Positions 1 to 5,159 of a DNA stretch of 5,159 nt are shown in pieces. Below the pieces are notes generated by a model. It was given only the letters and a program-made list of their open reading frames with translations. It was not told the origin of the DNA and searched no databases. The position numbers and the translations under genes were made by a program. The DNA comes from WHTB01 sp050699035 (GTDB lineage Bacteria > Actinomycetota > Actinomycetes > Propionibacteriales > Nocardioidaceae): positions 1 through 5,159 of the forward strand of contig JBOHDE010000256.1 in NCBI GenBank assembly GCA_050699035.1. The letters are read 5' to 3'. How positions within the stretch are numbered: position 1 is the first letter of the stretch; each line of letters begins with the position of its first letter.

Positions 1-1
1 T

Positions 2-740
2 GGCACACCGACCTGGATCGACCTGGGCATCCCGGATCTCGACCGCGCGATGACCTTCTACGGCGCGTTGTTCGGTTGGGAGTTCGATGTGGGACCGGCG
101 GAGTTCGGCCACTACACCCAGTGCTTGCTACGGGGCAGACCCGTCGCGGCCATCAGGCCGAACCCCGATCCCGACGCCACGGACTTCTGGTGGAACGTCT
201 ACTTCGCGACGGATGACTGTGACGCCGCGGCCGCCCGAGCGCGGGACGCTGGCGGCTCGATCATCACCGGTCCGATGGACGTGCTGGACCAGGGCCGGAC
301 GGCGATCATCAAGGACACCACCGGTGCGCAGTGTGGACTGTGGCAGGCCGGTGCCCACATCGGCTGCGAGATCGTCAACGAACCGAACGCCCTGCTCCGC
401 AACGACCTTGGTCACCGCGGAATCCGGGCCCGCGCGCGACTTCTACGTCGCGGTCTTCGGCCACACGTTGGATGCCAACCCGGACATGCCCGAGCTCGAC
501 TTCACGTTCCTGCGCAGACCGGATGGCCACGAGATCGGCGGCATCGCCGGTGACCCAAAGGCCACGAAGTCCCGTTGGCGGACCTTGTTCCAGGTGGACG
601 ACGCCGATGCGGCGGCGCGGCGAGCGGTCGACGCGGGTGGGACCTCGGCCGAGCCCTACGACATGATCTACGGGCGGGTCGCGAACATCACGGACCCGTT
701 CGGCACGGAGTTCGATGTCGGTGCGGCGATGACGACCTGA
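2..740 (+). pseudogene. Two-domain VOC (glyoxalase/bleomycin-resistance fold) protein, 5'-partial and frameshifted
   Basis: The protein has two VOC modules in tandem, like the mycobacterial Cfp30B/Cfp32 (Rv0577) group. The reading frame is open from base 2 (GTPTWIDLGIPDLDRAMTFY), which is typical N-terminal sequence of this group, so the true start lies left of the window and the ATG at 50 is internal. Module 1 (about 2-360) has the first helix motif DLDRAMTFYGALFGWEF, then FATDDCDAAAARARDAGG and the closing DTTGAQCGLWQAG. The linker IVNEPNALLRNDL is also typical. At 407-410 (CTT G) the frame shifts by +1: module 2 continues in the next frame from 411 (VTAESGPARDFYVAVFGHTLD) through FQVDDADAAARRAVDAGG to ITDPFGTEFDVGAAMTT and a TGA at 738-740. 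Removing one base (for example one T of CTTGG) restores one continuous protein. Members are often annotated as hydroxylase or glyoxalase-like without a proven reaction; I infer no substrate. It is either a recent pseudogene or a sequencing or assembly indel. Confidence 0.85.
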
Positions 741-964
741 ACCGGCCAGCGACATCGATTGGCTACCCGACCTAGTCGCCGACCAACGGCTAGCCGGATC
801 GATCACGTGGGCCTTCAGCGGACTGCCGGGGCTTGCCGTCATCGTGGTGCTGTTGCTCCAATGGTCACGGTCCGAACCTGCGGCCGCGGCGAATGAGCTC
901 CACATGAGGCCACCCCCGGTAGCCACTCCGCACGGTAATCTCGCTGCCGATCGCCGCTGGGCCG
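741..964. other. Gap between the two VOC genes
   Basis: The gap is 224 bp, between a + strand and a - strand gene that converge. Apart from the CtaG-like fragment I see nothing: no T-run terminator for either gene, no RNA gene and no repeat. The stretch from about 900 to 964 shows no coding signal in any frame. Confidence 0.5.
751..900 (+). pseudogene. Remnant resembling the C-terminal end of a CtaG-type cytochrome c oxidase assembly protein
   Basis: Directly after the VOC stop codon, a + strand frame open from 733 to a TGA at 994-996 encodes DWLPDLVADQRLAG, then a hydrophobic segment (about 790-864, SITWAFSGLPGLAVIVVLLL) ending in QWSRSE. The order 'WLPD..ADQRLAG', a final membrane helix, then 'QWSRS' matches my memory of the last transmembrane segment of actinobacterial CtaG/Caa3_CtaG membrane proteins, which act in cytochrome oxidase copper-centre assembly. 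There is no ATG, GTG or TTG start in frame before the helix and no ribosome binding site, and only about 45 recognisable residues exist, so this is a truncated leftover, not a working gene. After about base 876 the similarity fades into low-information sequence. The family assignment is from memory of the motif and is moderate at best; a chance hydrophobic frame is the alternative. Confidence 0.45.
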
Positions 965-1401
965 TCAGCCGAGCTGCTCGGAGAGCGCGACCATGACCCC
1001 GTCGGGGCCGCGGACGTAGCAGAGCCGGTAGCTGTCTTCGTACTGCGTCACCTCGCCGACGAGCTCGGCACCGTGAGTGCGCAAGCGGGCCAGGACGTCC
1101 TCGAGGTCGTCCACGGCGAACATGAAGCGTCGGATGCCGAGCGCGTTCACCGGTGCGCCCTCGGGCTCGGCCCGCACCGCCGCCGGCGTGTGGAACTTGT
1201 CCAGCTCGATCCGTCCGTGGCCGTCCGGGGTCCGCATCATGACGATCTCGCTCCGGACGCCGTCCAGCGCCACGAGCCGGTCGATCGACTCTCCCTCGAC
1301 GGTCATCCGGCCCTCGAGCTCCATGCCGAGCTCGGTGAAGAGGCGATCGCGGCCTCGAGATCCTCGACAACGACGAGGACGTTGTCCATCCGCAGGGTCA
1401 T
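965..1401 (-). pseudogene. Single-domain VOC family (glyoxalase-like) protein with a one-base frameshift
   Basis: The gene starts at ATG 1401-1399, preceded by AAGGAG (1409-1414) with a 7-nt spacer, and ends with TGA at 967-965. The first 20 residues read MTLRMDNVLVVVEDLEAAIA. At 1340-1341 one base is missing, and the rest (FTELGMELEGRMTVEG onward) continues in another frame. Adding one base would give a 145-residue protein with Phe-Phe at the junction, the normal length for a single VOC domain. Other family landmarks are GVRSEIVMMRTPDGHGRIEL, the second-half strand FMFAVDDLEDVLARLRTHG, and the end segment YRLCYVRGPDGVMVALSEQL. VOC proteins bind a divalent metal and act as dioxygenases, isomerases, or drug- or thiol-handling proteins; the reaction here cannot be told. 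Without correction the start codon gives a short aberrant product, and an internal ATG (1324) would give only 119 residues lacking the first strand and helix. It is a pseudogene or a sequencing indel. Confidence 0.85.
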
Positions 1402-1408
1402 GGTGATT

Positions 1409-1414
1409 CTCCTT
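1409..1414 (-). promoter_or_regulatory. Ribosome binding site of the single-domain VOC gene
   Basis: AAGGAG on the - strand, 7 nt before ATG 1401. It fixes the start upstream of the frameshift and shows that the N-terminal 20 residues belong to the gene. Confidence 0.75.
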
Positions 1415-1421
1415 CTTTCGC

Positions 1422-1439
1422 GCGGCCGGTCGTGGCCGC
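1422..1439. repeat. Perfect inverted repeat (6-bp arms, 6-nt loop) in the leader of the VOC gene
   Basis: GCGGCC (1422-1427) and GGCCGC (1434-1439) are exact reverse complements around a 6-nt loop. The element lies 8 bp upstream of the AAGGAG site of the VOC gene at 1401, so in its mRNA it would form a short G+C-only hairpin close to the ribosome binding site. There is no T-run on either side, so it is not a standard intrinsic terminator. In DNA this rich in G+C, a 6-bp palindrome can also arise by chance. Confidence 0.35.
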
Positions 1440-1494
1440 TGGTGTACTTAGGACGGAGGCCGACGCCACGTTCTCGACACCGGGAGTCTGGGTC

Positions 1495-1590
1495 TCATGC
1501 GGACGACGCCGCGCCGTCGAGGTCCTCGTAGGTGCGACGCAGGCTGGTGGTGCTGAGGTCCGCGTAGACGTGCAGTGTGATCGCGAAGCT
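1495..1590 (-). pseudogene. Short fragment resembling the tail of a tyrosine recombinase
   Basis: Between stop codons on the - strand, 31 codons (1590 down to 1498, stop TGA 1497-1495) read SFAITLHVYADL, then STTSLRRTYEDLDGAASSA. The first part fits the conserved 'VTLDxYxHL'-like segment holding the catalytic tyrosine in many phage-type integrases (here HVY), followed by a short amphipathic helix and a stop, as at the end of such enzymes. There is no start codon, and the upstream frame is closed by a TGA at 1593-1591, so nothing functional can be made. The match is short and from memory only; a chance reading frame in high-G+C DNA is a serious alternative. Confidence 0.25.
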
Positions 1591-1626
1591 TCATGCCGTA
1601 CTCGCCCTGGTCGTCGCTCCTGGTAG

Positions 1627-2073
1627 TCAGCGCTCAAGGGCGCGGGTGAGCGCCGGGATCATCACTGCCGCCGCTACGAGGTGGATCAGGAGCAGCGCGG
1701 TGACGGTGGGGGCGTTGGCGTCGACGAGGAACGGCGGGAGCAGCGAGATCGCCGTGAGTGTGACGGTGGTTGTGATGAATCTCTTCGCAGGGTGGGCGCT
1801 CCAGCGCCGGAAGGCCGCCGCAATGACGATGCCGACGACGGAGAAGATGCCGGTCATCAGGGCGACGCCTGTCCACGGCATCGATGCGCCGCCGTCGGGA
1901 AGCTCGAAGTCCACGCCAACGGCCTTGGCGACGGCGGCGACGACCGAGGTGGCGACCACCGCAGCAACGGTGGCGAGCCCGCCGGTGACGGCAATACCTG
2001 CGCTTGGCAGGTGGACGTCGCCTGCCGCGACGCCTCGGTCGATTCCGACTTCCTGGTCGTTCATGCTGGTCAT
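1627..2073 (-). CDS. DUF6069-like four-helix membrane protein
   Basis: This 148-residue protein appears to be wholly membrane-embedded. A polar N-terminus (MTSMNDQEVGIDRG) precedes four hydrophobic segments at about residues 25-49 (alanine/valine rich), 67-88 (WTGVALMTGIFSVVGIVIAA), 99-117 and 123-142, ending with the short charged tail TRALER. The loop between helices 1 and 2 contains VDFELPDGGASMPW, and a basic stretch RRWSAHPAKR follows helix 2, which would sit in the cytoplasm by the positive-inside rule. Length, helix number and the 'LPDGG..MPWTGVAL' loop recall the DUF6069 family, whose function is unknown. The start is ATG 2073-2071, with AAGGAG (2081-2086) 7 nt upstream; the frame stays open further upstream but that part overlaps the preceding gene out of frame. 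Its ATG overlaps that gene's TGA as ATGA, so the two are translationally coupled. Membrane location is strongly supported; the family name is moderately supported. Confidence 0.85.
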   Translation of the reverse strand: MTSMNDQEVGIDRGVAAGDVHLPSAGIAVTGGLATVAAVVATSVVAAVAKAVGVDFELPDGGASMPWTGVALMTGIFSVVGIVIAAAFRRWSAHPAKRFITTTVTLTAISLLPPFLVDANAPTVTALLLIHLVAAAVMIPALTRALER

Positions 2074-2414
2074 CTTGGTTCTCCTTCGATTCGTGGGTGA
2101 GGCCGCGTGTTGGTTGGGCGCGAGAAGAGGCCGTAGGCACCGACCACTTCCCACGTCTCGGACGAGGGCGGCTCGGCTGCCCAGACGCCGATGGCCTCGT
2201 GGAACTCGGCGAACGCCGGGATCGCGCGCAGCGGGTCGCTGGCGTCTCGGGCGTCGAGAATGGCGACGAAAGTGACGCCGTCGGGCGCCCGGCAGACGGC
2301 GTACCCCGCGTCTGGAGCGGCTGCCTCGATGGCCGCGAGCGTCCTGCGGGACTCGGCGGCAGCCGCCTCGACGTTGTCCGCGTGGACGCGAGCCGACACG
2401 ATGATCAGACTCAC
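2070..2414 (-). CDS. Small ABM-like (antibiotic biosynthesis monooxygenase fold) protein
   Basis: This 114-residue soluble protein shows the layout of a dimeric alpha/beta-barrel (ABM-like) domain: strand 1 (SLIIVSARV, 2-10), helix 1 (13-33, alanine rich), strands at about 36-42 and 47-53 (GYAVCRAPDGVTFVAIL), helix 2 (PAFAEFHEAIGVWA, 66-79) and a last strand (TWEVVGAYGLF, 87-97). The 'DGVTFVAI' strand and 'IPAFAEFHEAI' helix are characteristic of small actinobacterial ABM-like proteins. Such proteins include cofactor-free monooxygenases and many with no known reaction; I see no residue that fixes one. The start is GTG 2414-2412, set by the strong AAGGAGG (2421-2427) 6 nt upstream. The C-terminal tail from about residue 98 (SRPTNTRPHPRIEGEPR) lies outside the fold and contains, in its DNA, the ribosome binding site of the next gene. 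It ends in ATGA, overlapping the membrane-protein start, and so is the first gene of a two-gene operon. Confidence 0.8.
   Translation of the reverse strand: MSLIIVSARVHADNVEAAAAESRRTLAAIEAAAPDAGYAVCRAPDGVTFVAILDARDASDPLRAIPAFAEFHEAIGVWAAEPPSSETWEVVGAYGLFSRPTNTRPHPRIEGEPR
2081..2086 (-). promoter_or_regulatory. Ribosome binding site of the DUF6069-like gene, inside the preceding gene
   Basis: AAGGAG on the - strand, 7 nt before ATG 2073 and within the last codons of the ABM-like gene. With the ATGA overlap it indicates both reinitiation and independent ribosome entry. Confidence 0.75.
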
Positions 2415-2544
2415 CGCGAACCTCCTTCATCCGGTGTGACCACTGTGCTGACGGTCGGCTCCTGCGCGCATCCGTGGGAACCACTCAGACACCACGCACG
2501 CGCCACCTAGCCGCCAGTCGGTCCAGACGTGCTTTCCTTCTGGC
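2415..2544. promoter_or_regulatory. Divergent control region between the ABM-like operon and the LuxR/STAND regulator
   Basis: These 130 bp separate two divergently transcribed units and must hold the promoters for both. I find no pair of -35/-10 boxes good enough to name on either strand. A small inverted repeat GTGG-GAA-CCAC lies at 2474-2484, near the middle, and GACC/GGTC arms (about 2437-2455) lie nearer the ABM-like gene; both are short and could be chance. The regulator's start at 2545 has no AG-rich Shine-Dalgarno sequence (GCTTTCCTTCTGGC precedes the ATG). A divergently transcribed regulator often binds such a shared region; that this one does so is inference. Confidence 0.5.
2421..2427 (-). 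promoter_or_regulatory. Strong ribosome binding site deciding the GTG start of the ABM-like gene
   Basis: AAGGAGG on the - strand, 6 nt before GTG 2414. It favours this GTG over the ATG at 2430 in another frame, which overlaps the site itself. Confidence 0.8.
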
Positions 2545-5159
2545 ATGGAACGATCTACGCCCTCCGTCACGGATCGGGAGGCCGAGGTCCTCACCCAGGT
2601 GAGCGCAGGCCGGTCGAATGCACAGATCGGTCACGCGCTGCACATCTCGGTGCGTACGGTCGAGAACCACGTGTCCTCCCTGCTCCGCAAGCTGGGCGCG
2701 GCGGATCGGCAGGAGCTGGCGGCGCTGGCCGGCCCTCGACCACCCCGCCCCGGACACCCGCCGGGAGAGTTGGCCGAGGTTCCCCACGGACGGGGCACGT
2801 TCGTAGGTCGGGGGCCGGACCAGACAGCGGTCCTCCGGGGCTTCGACGATCACCGCCTGGTGACCGTGGTCGGTCCGGGCGGAATGGGCAAGACACGCCT
2901 GGCAGCGGTCGTGGCAACCGAGGCCGCTCCGAGGTTCCCCGCGGGCGGCGCGTTCGTGGACCTCGTTCCGGTGCGACCTGGATCCGTCGCAGCGGCCGTG
3001 GCGAACGTGCTCGGCGTCTCCGAGCTCCCGGACCAGGAGCTGAGCACCACGATCGCCGGCCGCCTCGGCGCTGGCCGGTTCCTCCTCGTTCTGGACAACT
3101 GCGAACACGCCGTCGACGACGTCGCGACCCTCGTCGGCTCGCTACTCGACCGGTGTCCGAACCTGACGGTGCTCGCCGCCAGCCGCCAGCGGCTCGGCCT
3201 CCCCGACGAGCGCCTGGTGCGCCTTGGTCCGCTTCCCACCGACCCGGACGCCATCCGCCTCTTCCTCGACCGCGCCCGGGCGGCCGACCCCGACCTCGAG
3301 CTCGACCGCGCCATCGTCGCGGAGGTCTGTGACCACCTGGACGGTATGCCGCTGGCGCTCGAGCTGGCCGCGGCCCGCGCGCCGTCTCTGGGTCAGGACG
3401 GGCTGCGCGCCGCGATCGGCGACCTGGTCCGGCTGCTGAGTGGCGGCCGCGGCGCCGAAGCCCGGCACGTCTCGATCCACGCCGTCATGGACTGGAGCTA
3501 TGCACTGCTCGACGACGAGGAGCGCTCCATGCTGCGCGGGCTGTCGGTGTTCGCGAGCAGTTTCGACTTGGCCTCGGTCGCGAGCGTCGCAGGCTTCACC
3601 GGCGCACCGGACGAGGCGACGGCTGCGGACCTGCTCGGGCGACTAGTCGACAGCAGCCTCGTCGTCCGTGCGCCGGCGGCGACGGCCACGCGGTGGCGGC
3701 TCCTGGAGACGGTGCGTGCCTTCGCGGGCGCTAAGGTCGAAGCCGCGGAACGCACCGACCTGATCGCGCGTCACCTGAGGTGGGCGACGACGACCGCGAC
3801 CGGTCTCGACGACCTGCTCGAGCAATCGCCGGACGAGTGGCGGGCAGCCTTCGACGCCGTCGTCGACGACCTGCGGGAAGCCCTGGCTCGATCGTCGGCG
3901 AGCCCCGACCCGACGGCTCGCGGACTGGCCCGGGCACTGGCGCACCTCAGCTTCGCCCGCGGCTACCACCGCGAGGCCCGCGGGCACTGGCTCGCCGCCG
4001 CAGCCCGGACCGCCGACTGCCACGAGGCCTTCGACGACCTCTGTCAGGCCGCCGACGTCGCCATCGCCGGCTCGGACACGTTGGGGGGCGTCGTCCTGCT
4101 CATGGACGCCGCCCGTCGGGTGGACGACCGCGGCAACCGAGCGGCAGGAGCGTGGGCGCGGGCACTTGAGACCCAGATCAGGTTCGGCTACGAGTACCGC
4201 GCACTCGACGCGGCGGAGCGCAGGTCGGCCCTGGCGGCAGCCGCGGTAGGCGAGGCCGACCCGCACGACCCGGTCGTTACCGCGCTCGTCGCCACGGCCC
4301 GCGCCTGGCACGAGGGAGACCTGGAAAGCACCGATCTCGCCCGGGACGCGGTGGATCTCGCGCGCGAGACGAGGGACCCGGTCGTCCTGCTCCGCGCCCT
4401 CGACGCCCTCAGTGCGACGCTGATCAACCACGGTCGCCTGCGGGATGCGCTCGACGTCGCGGGCGAGCGGATAGCGCTGCTCGCGGGCCTGCCCCGCCAC
4501 GTCCCGGCCGCCGCCACCGAGATCTCGGACAGCTTCCAGGTGGCGATCAACCTGGCCGTCTCCACCGGCGAACTGGCCGAGGCAAGCGCCTTCCTTGAGC
4601 GGGCCGAGGTCGACGACCCCACCCCGAACCCCTACGTCGCCATCCCGCGGCGCATCGCCGTCCTCGCGCTCACCGGCCGGCTCGCTGCCGCCATCGCGGA
4701 GGGAGACGAGTTGTGGGAGGCCTGGCAGCGCGACGAGACGGACCGCCGCTGGCTGGCACCCGCTTTCAACCTCGTCGCGCTTGCGCACGGGCTCTCCGAC
4801 GACGGGCACTACGAGCTGTGGCGCGCTCGGACGTCGACGGTCGCCGCGCCCGACGGCGCACCGACCGACTGGATGAGGGTCCGCGCCGCGTTTGTCGACG
4901 CGCGGACGGCGCTCCACACCGGGGACCTCGCCTCCGCCCAGCCCTTGGTCGATAACGCCTTCGCCTCCCCGCTTGGCTGGGCCCACCGCTCCGACGGTTA
5001 CGCCCGCGCCGCGGGCGCCGAGCTGGCCGTCACCGCAGGGCTCGCCGACGCCGAAGACCGGATCGATGAAGCCACCCCCTACGTGGCGCAAAATCGCTGG
5101 GCCGCCGCGGTCCTCGCCCGGGCACGGGGCCGCCTCCACAACAGCCACGACGAGCTCGG
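2545..5159 (+). CDS. Large LuxR-type regulator: N-terminal HTH, STAND (NB-ARC/AfsR-like) ATPase and helical repeats; 3'-partial
   Basis: From ATG 2545 the frame is open to the window edge (871 codons, no stop), so the C-terminus is missing. ATG 2545 is the only usable start: no ATG, GTG or TTG lies between it and the in-frame TGA at 2449-2451. Residues 8-57 form a LuxR/GerE-type HTH (VTDREAEVLTQVSAGRSNAQI, then HISVRTVENHVSSLLRKLGAADR), placed at the N-terminus, whereas MalT and LAL regulators carry it at the C-terminus. After a Pro-rich linker (64-79) comes FVGR (86-89), the Walker A motif GPGGMGKT (110-117), Walker B FLLVLDNCEH (179-188), the sensor segment TVLAASR (208-214) and GMPLALELA (267-275). 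A winged-helix part follows (SIHAVMDWSYALLDDEE, RGLSVFASSF, 310-340), then RWRLLETVRAFA (383-394). The rest, to 871, is alanine- and arginine-rich helical sequence consistent with TPR-like repeats. STAND proteins switch by nucleotide binding after sensing a ligand or partner through the repeats; the DNA site and signal here are unknown. It is cytoplasmic, and diverges from the ABM-like operon. Confidence 0.92.
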   Translation, partial: MERSTPSVTDREAEVLTQVSAGRSNAQIGHALHISVRTVENHVSSLLRKLGAADRQELAALAGPRPPRPGHPPGELAEVPHGRGTFVGRGPDQTAVLRGFDDHRLVTVVGPGGMGKTRLAAVVATEAAPRFPAGGAFVDLVPVRPGSVAAAVANVLGVSELPDQELSTTIAGRLGAGRFLLVLDNCEHAVDDVATLVGSLLDRCPNLTVLAASRQRLGLPDERLVRLGPLPTDPDAIRLFLDRARAADPDLELDRAIVAEVCDHLDGMPLALELAAARAPSLGQDGLRAAIGDLVRLLSGGRGAEARHVSIHAVMDWSYALLDDEERSMLRGLSVFASSFDLASVASVAGFTGAPDEATAADLLGRLVDSSLVVRAPAATATRWRLLETVRAFAGAKVEAAERTDLIARHLRWATTTATGLDDLLEQSPDEWRAAFDAVVDDLREALARSSASPDPTARGLARALAHLSFARGYHREARGHWLAAAARTADCHEAFDDLCQAADVAIAGSDTLGGVVLLMDAARRVDDRGNRAAGAWARALETQIRFGYEYRALDAAERRSALAAAAVGEADPHDPVVTALVATARAWHEGDLESTDLARDAVDLARETRDPVVLLRALDALSATLINHGRLRDALDVAGERIALLAGLPRHVPAAATEISDSFQVAINLAVSTGELAEASAFLERAEVDDPTPNPYVAIPRRIAVLALTGRLAAAIAEGDELWEAWQRDETDRRWLAPAFNLVALAHGLSDDGHYELWRARTSTVAAPDGAPTDWMRVRAAFVDARTALHTGDLASAQPLVDNAFASPLGWAHRSDGYARAAGAELAVTAGLADAEDRIDEATPYVAQNRWAAAVLARARGRLHNSHDEL

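Larger units (their letters stand above)
1402..1626. other. Gap between the DUF6069-like gene and the single-domain VOC gene
   Basis: The gap is 225 bp, and both flanking genes are on the - strand. It holds the recombinase-like fragment, the GCGGCC hairpin and the VOC ribosome binding site. No intrinsic terminator follows the membrane-protein gene. A promoter for the VOC gene is expected here (an A/T-richer patch TAAGTA lies near 1445-1450 on the - strand), but no convincing -35 box pairs with it. Confidence 0.4.

Noticed and set aside
900..964. Possible terminator hairpins between the convergent VOC genes
   Set aside because: Only 3-4-bp arms and no T-run on either strand.
375..1370. 331-codon open frame on the - strand across both VOC genes
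   Set aside because: It runs antisense to the + strand VOC module 2 and out of frame through the - strand VOC gene; the product is Arg-rich without any family pattern.
1440..1480. Possible promoter for the single-domain VOC gene (TAAGTA patch; GAGAAC...CGTC resembling an ECF-sigma site)
   Set aside because: The spacing between the candidate boxes does not fit either a housekeeping or an ECF promoter, and both matches are partial.
1398..1637. 79-codon - strand frame starting TTG at 1637 and ending in ATGA overlap with the VOC start
   Set aside because: The overlap looks like coupling, but the start lies inside the membrane-protein gene without its own ribosome binding site and the Arg/Thr/Pro-rich product resembles nothing; the overlap is probably chance.
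1577..2275. 232-codon + strand frame opposite the membrane protein
   Set aside because: It is a shadow of the - strand pair; the - strand has the ribosome binding sites, membrane helices and ATGA coupling.
2074..2484. N-terminal extension of the DUF6069-like gene up to 2484
   Set aside because: The extension is Arg-rich, overlaps the ABM-like gene in another frame, and the ATG at 2073 has its own AAGGAG site.
2529..3332. 267-codon + strand frame overlapping the regulator start
   Set aside because: It is an out-of-frame Pro/Arg/Gly-rich shadow; the HTH, Walker A and Walker B motifs are in the frame starting at 2545.
3643..5148. 501-codon open frame on the - strand opposite the regulator
   Set aside because: It is an antisense shadow: the + strand frame here carries NB-ARC and helical-repeat sequence continuous with clear motifs, while the - strand product is Gly/Arg/Val-rich with no recognisable domain and no ribosome binding site.

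Overview
The window is G+C-rich DNA. Nearly every real codon ends in G or C, start-proximal AAGGAG Shine-Dalgarno sites are present, and the protein families (Cfp30B-type double VOC proteins, DUF6069-like membrane proteins, LuxR/STAND regulators) are typical of Actinomycetota. A high-G+C soil or aquatic actinobacterium is the best guess; nothing here fixes the genus.

The window has two halves of different character. Bases 1 to about 1626 look like a decaying or error-affected stretch. A two-domain VOC (glyoxalase/bleomycin-resistance fold) gene runs on the + strand from beyond the left edge to 740 and is split by a +1 frameshift at about 407-410. It is followed by a start-less + strand fragment (about 751-900) that reads like the C-terminal end of a CtaG-type cytochrome c oxidase assembly membrane protein. 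A second, single-domain VOC gene on the - strand (1401 to 965) has a good ribosome binding site but lacks one base at about 1340-1341. The 225-bp gap behind it (1402-1626) holds a short - strand peptide resembling the tail of a tyrosine recombinase, and a perfect 6-bp-stem hairpin.

Bases 1627 to 5159 look intact. Two - strand genes form a translationally coupled pair: a small ABM-like (dimeric alpha/beta barrel) protein (2414-2070) and a four-helix DUF6069-like membrane protein (2073-1627), joined by an ATGA stop/start overlap. Divergent from them, across a 130-bp shared control region, starts a large regulator (2545 to beyond 5159, 871 codons visible, no stop) with an N-terminal LuxR-type HTH, an AfsR/NB-ARC-like STAND ATPase core and a long helical repeat region.

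The simplest functional reading is that the STAND regulator controls its divergent neighbours, the ABM-like/membrane-protein pair. Its input signal and the role of the pair cannot be read from the sequence. I see no CRISPR array, rRNA, tRNA or intact mobile element. I found no clearly new system; the points most worth following up are the coupled pair beside the N-terminal-HTH STAND regulator, and the cluster of broken genes on the left.
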